The position numbers and the translations under genes are program-made. From assembly GCA_039198765.1 (NCBI GenBank), contig JBCCTF010000155.1, forward strand, positions 1 through 8,862: a stretch of DNA of 8,862 nt, given 5' to 3'. The notes beneath the pieces were generated by a model that saw only the letters and a program-made list of their open reading frames with translations, did not search any database and was not told the DNA's origin. Each line of letters opens with the position of its first letter. Within the stretch, counting starts at the first letter, position 1. This document shows, in pieces, positions 6,645-8,862 of the stretch. Source of the DNA: Parvularcula sp039198765 (GTDB taxonomy: Bacteria; Pseudomonadota; Alphaproteobacteria; Caulobacterales; Parvularculaceae).

Positions 6645-7259
6645 TTGCCACCGCCGGTGGGTCCGCCAATAACGCCGGGTGATTCCGACGCGAAGCTCAC
6701 GACCGAAGTTCTCTTCGAGATAACAGCCCGGATCCATGCAACGCTGTTCCTCGAGCCGGACCGTGATTTTCAGGATGTAGTGCGCGACAAGACGAACCAC
6801 CTCCCTCCCGTCATGCGCGAGGCGGTACTGGGGCTGATAGCGCTGAGTTATCAGGTCGGAAAAGACAACGATATCGGGCCTGTACTCGAGTTACAGCTGG
6901 CTCCCCCCGCGTTACCGAACCCTGCGGAGCCGGTGGATAGCACCCTGCTCGACGCCAGTGAAATCAGGGACATCGCGGATCTTCTGCGCCTCGGCGGGAT
7001 GGCACAGCGCACGCAGGACGTTGATGTCCTGCTGTCTGGCCTTGACGCGCAGCTTCGCAGCACGCTACCGGACGATCCTGTGCCCGCGAACCCCCTGATC
7101 CTTGCGCTATATGCGCTCAACAGCCCGCGGCGACGTAACGGCAACGAATTCGCCCTTTCTACAGTCTTGGGGATGGGCCGGTACCTGGTCGCCGCGAAGG
7201 GCTGGGGCGATGTGGCGGAAAAACTCAGCGACTACATCGCCCGTATTGCCGACGCCTGA
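6645..7259 (+). CDS. Unknown helical protein of about 204 residues, third gene of the operon
   Basis: The family is not recognised. The frame is open from an ATG at 6516, but its first 43 codons overlap the preceding gene out of frame and look like shadow sequence. I prefer the TTG at 6645-6647, preceded by GAAGG with an 8-nt spacer. A GTG at 6657 is another option. The chosen product begins with a proline-rich stretch (PPPVGPPITP), then long helices (LTTEVLFEITARIHATLFLE and VMREAVLGLIALSYQVGK), a second proline-rich linker, and a helical C-terminal half from DASEIRDIADLLRLGG to the end. It looks like a helical adaptor or scaffold and no catalytic motif is seen. It ends 15 bp from the convergent minus-strand operon. 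Confidence 0.65.
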   Translation: MPPPVGPPITPGDSDAKLTTEVLFEITARIHATLFLEPDRDFQDVVRDKTNHLPPVMREAVLGLIALSYQVGKDNDIGPVLELQLAPPALPNPAEPVDSTLLDASEIRDIADLLRLGGMAQRTQDVDVLLSGLDAQLRSTLPDDPVPANPLILALYALNSPRRRNGNEFALSTVLGMGRYLVAAKGWGDVAEKLSDYIARIADA

Positions 7260-7274
7260 CGCGCCGCTGCAGGG

Positions 7275-7565
7275 TTAGCCGCTCCCCCATAGCTCTTGCT
7301 CAACGGCGATAACGACCTCGAGGTGGGCTTCAAACTTCGCGATCTGGGCGGGGATGACTGTCATCACGGTGGCCGTCTTGAGCACGTTGTAAAATGGAAG
7401 ATGCTCGCCAAGCTTGAAGAGTGCCGCATCCAAGTACTGGAGCCGAAGGAGAAGTTTGCTGAGCGTTGGCCCCGTCGCGGATCCGGAGATGCTGCTTATG
7501 AGTTCCGGCGGCAGCGAGCCGAACAGGACAAGGATGTGGTGGTCGTCAACCAGCCGCGCGTCCAC
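7275..7565 (-). CDS. Unknown 96-residue protein, last gene of the protease operon
   Basis: A small, mostly helical protein starting at a GTG (7563-7565), with AGGGA 4 nt upstream and 15 nt after the pseudo-protease stop. It has hydrophobic, amphipathic helices such as SKLLLRLQYLDAALFKLGEH and QIAKFEAHLEVVIAVEQELW, with no transmembrane segment or signal peptide. Small helical death-like or effector-associated domains are known beside trypsin-like proteases in bacterial conflict systems, and this could be a partner of that kind, but I see no specific family motif. The plus-strand frame across the same DNA (7296-8027) is rejected because it also runs antisense to the well-supported protease-like gene. 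Confidence 0.6.
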   Translation of the reverse strand: MDARLVDDHHILVLFGSLPPELISSISGSATGPTLSKLLLRLQYLDAALFKLGEHLPFYNVLKTATVMTVIPAQIAKFEAHLEVVIAVEQELWGSG

Positions 7566-7580
7566 AACATCCCTGTATAT

Positions 7581-8510
7581 CTATATCACTCCATCAATCC
7601 CGAAGATCTCGCGGCGCTCTCGGAGCTGCGCAACCGTGTCGACCGTCTGCCCGAGCGCACGCAGCGGCGTATCGTCCGCGGCGCTGCCAGCTGGCACCTT
7701 CAATGCGCTGACACGGGACAACACCGACGCCGCGGTTGGGTCCTGCGGTCGCGCCGGCTGCGACAGCACCGCGTTAAGACGCTGGCGGATGATGCTGCCG
7801 TAGATCGCCGAGTTGTGGCTCAGGAATTGCCCGCCAATGTGCATCCCCAGCAGACGGTCGTCGACATTGATGACGGGCGAGCCGGACGCACCGCCGATGG
7901 TGCTCGCGTCGTGCTTGAACTCGTTGCTCTCCAACCCGAGTACTTTGCCGGGGGACAACCTCTTGATATTGAACAGCTCGCCGAAAGTCTCGATTACGCG
8001 CGCTTCCTTGTTGCGCAGGTCGTTTGATGCGTAGTTGACGACGCAAAGGTCCATCTCGGGCCGTGGACCGCCGTCCGCAATCTCCAATGGGTCTCGATGG
8101 GATGCGGCGTCGATCCGGAGGATGGCAACGCGCGCGCGTTCATCAAGGTCAAGAACCTCGGTGATGCGATAACGCGACTCGCGATCGTCATGGGCCTCTC
8201 CCCGAAAGTTGACCCATGCATCCGTCAACGAGCCGTCGACGTTGGAAAGGAGCGCGCGGGCGACGAAATCTGCCGTCACAACAAGGGCGGGCTCGATCAG
8301 AAAACCGGTCCCGACGAATGGGACCGTTTCGTCCAAGGTCTCGATCCCGCCAGTGGCCCGGATGGCGCTCTCGAGCGGCTGCCGGGCTGCGGAGAGCTTT
8401 TCGCCCCAATATCCATCAAATGCGTCGATCGAGAACTGGTCGTCTCGGATCAGCAGGGCCGGCCGACTGTCGGCAAGCATGACTGCCTCTAGTGAGCGCA
8501 CGATGGCCAT
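7581..8510 (-). CDS. Trypsin-fold protein lacking catalytic His and Asp (pseudo-protease)
   Basis: This 309-residue protein has the layout of a chymotrypsin/trypsin-like serine protease but a broken triad. The first landmark, normally GTGFLV...LTAGHV, reads VGTGFLIEPALVVTADFVA, with Phe82 where the catalytic His belongs. The second landmark, normally DVALLRL, reads RVAILRID, with Arg127 in place of Asp. The serine loop is intact: DASTIGGASGSPV, with Ser209. Residues 1-60 form a charged helical N-terminal extension, and about 60 residues after the fold form a helical tail. There is no signal peptide, so it is probably cytoplasmic. The ATG at 8508-8510 is preferred, 13 nt after the upstream protease stop. 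A TTG at 8546 would overlap that gene. It probably serves as a scaffold, decoy or regulator of the upstream active-looking protease, although this is an inference. Confidence 0.83.
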   Translation of the reverse strand: MAIVRSLEAVMLADSRPALLIRDDQFSIDAFDGYWGEKLSAARQPLESAIRATGGIETLDETVPFVGTGFLIEPALVVTADFVARALLSNVDGSLTDAWVNFRGEAHDDRESRYRITEVLDLDERARVAILRIDAASHRDPLEIADGGPRPEMDLCVVNYASNDLRNKEARVIETFGELFNIKRLSPGKVLGLESNEFKHDASTIGGASGSPVINVDDRLLGMHIGGQFLSHNSAIYGSIIRQRLNAVLSQPARPQDPTAASVLSRVSALKVPAGSAADDTPLRALGQTVDTVAQLRERREIFGIDGVI

Positions 8511-8523
8511 TGTCAGCGGCCCG

Positions 8524-8862
8524 TCAGCGACGGATGTCGGCGCCAATAGCCGACCACAATGCCGCGTGATTTTTCTCCAGATCTTCGATGATCAGATCGA
8601 CGCGCGTGCCCACGTTCACCCAGGCTGTCTTCTTTCCTTGAAACTCCAGCTTCCCGAACACCGTCGTTGACGCCTTATGGAGAGCGAGCACGATCCAGTC
8701 ATCAGAGCAGACGGGTGAGCCTGAAGAGCCCCCTTCGGTGTCGGTAAAGTAGGCGAGGTCCTTGTCCGTCAGCCTGGCAGCAAGGTTGTTGCGGATGCCA
8801 AGTTGCTTCGGGCTACCGCCCGGATGCTGGATCACGTTCACGGGGAGCGCGTCGTCTCCGTC
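8524..8862 (-). CDS. Trypsin-like serine protease, C-terminal part (5' end outside window)
   Basis: The frame is open to the right edge and the 112 residues present are the C-terminal half of a trypsin-like protease of the type found in the cytoplasm with effector-associated domains. The segment VIQHPGGSPKQLGIRNN and the serine loop DTEGGSSGSPV followed by VLALHKAST are textbook for this subfamily. The Ser within GGSSGSP is the nucleophile. The His and Asp residues would lie outside the window, so activity cannot be confirmed. A GTG at 8839-8841 is in frame but is only an internal codon, because homologous sequence (GDDALPVN) continues upstream of it. The gene ends 13 nt before the ATG of the pseudo-protease, so the two are almost certainly co-transcribed. 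Typical partners of such proteases include NTPase-based sensors, which may lie to the right. Confidence 0.85.
   Translation of the reverse strand, partial: DGDDALPVNVIQHPGGSPKQLGIRNNLAARLTDKDLAYFTDTEGGSSGSPVCSDDWIVLALHKASTTVFGKLEFQGKKTAWVNVGTRVDLIIEDLEKNHAALWSAIGADIRR

Noticed and set aside
7296..8027. Long plus-strand frame of 243 codons
   Set aside because: It is antisense to the trypsin-fold gene and the 96-residue gene and shows no domain.
8511..8546. TTG start adding 12 residues to the pseudo-protease
   Set aside because: It overlaps the preceding gene with no clear ribosome binding site. The ATG at 8510 follows that gene's stop by 13 nt.

Overview
The window looks like part of the cargo of a conjugative element (integrative element or plasmid) from a GC-rich proteobacterium, probably an alphaproteobacterium. 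The evidence is the N-terminus of a TrbB-type conjugation ATPase leaving the left edge, the GC-rich codon use, the GTG/TTG starts, and an almost continuous run of defence-type genes. The host assignment is an inference.

Layout, left to right. (1) 1-129, minus strand: 5' end of trbB. (2) 130-508: about 380 bp with no gene I can support. (3) 509-3397, minus strand: a complete short type II CBASS operon, transcribed as CD-NTase (2138-3397), stand-alone E2-like protein (1647-2141) and HNH-SAVED nuclease Cap5 (509-1663). All three genes overlap end to start. (4) 3398-3569: a divergent promoter region with a near-perfect 19-bp palindrome and a distant copy of its half-site. (5) 3570-4996, plus strand: a HigB-like small protein overlapping (ATGA) a 382-residue protein that fuses a HigA/XRE DNA-binding domain to an ImmA/IrrE-type HExxH metallopeptidase. 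(6) 5222-7259, plus strand: three close-packed genes of unknown function (345, 114 and about 204 residues). (7) 7275-8862, minus strand and convergent with module 6: a trypsin-like protease running off the right edge, a second trypsin-fold protein that has lost the catalytic His and Asp, and a 96-residue unknown protein.

How the parts may work together. In CBASS, the CD-NTase makes a cyclic oligonucleotide on phage infection, the SAVED domain of Cap5 binds it, and the HNH domain then degrades DNA. The E2-like protein is expected to modify and prime the CD-NTase. The divergently encoded XRE-peptidase fusion is the most suggestive part. It resembles a one-chain version of the known CBASS regulators CapH (XRE repressor) and CapP (ImmA/IrrE-like protease), and a palindrome lies exactly between the two operons. 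An independent HigBA-type toxin-antitoxin is the competing explanation.

The right third (modules 6 and 7) is the best candidate for an undescribed system. It pairs an apparently active trypsin-like protease with a pseudo-protease and a small partner, next to three unrecognised genes. No tRNA, rRNA, CRISPR array, insertion sequence or integrase was seen.
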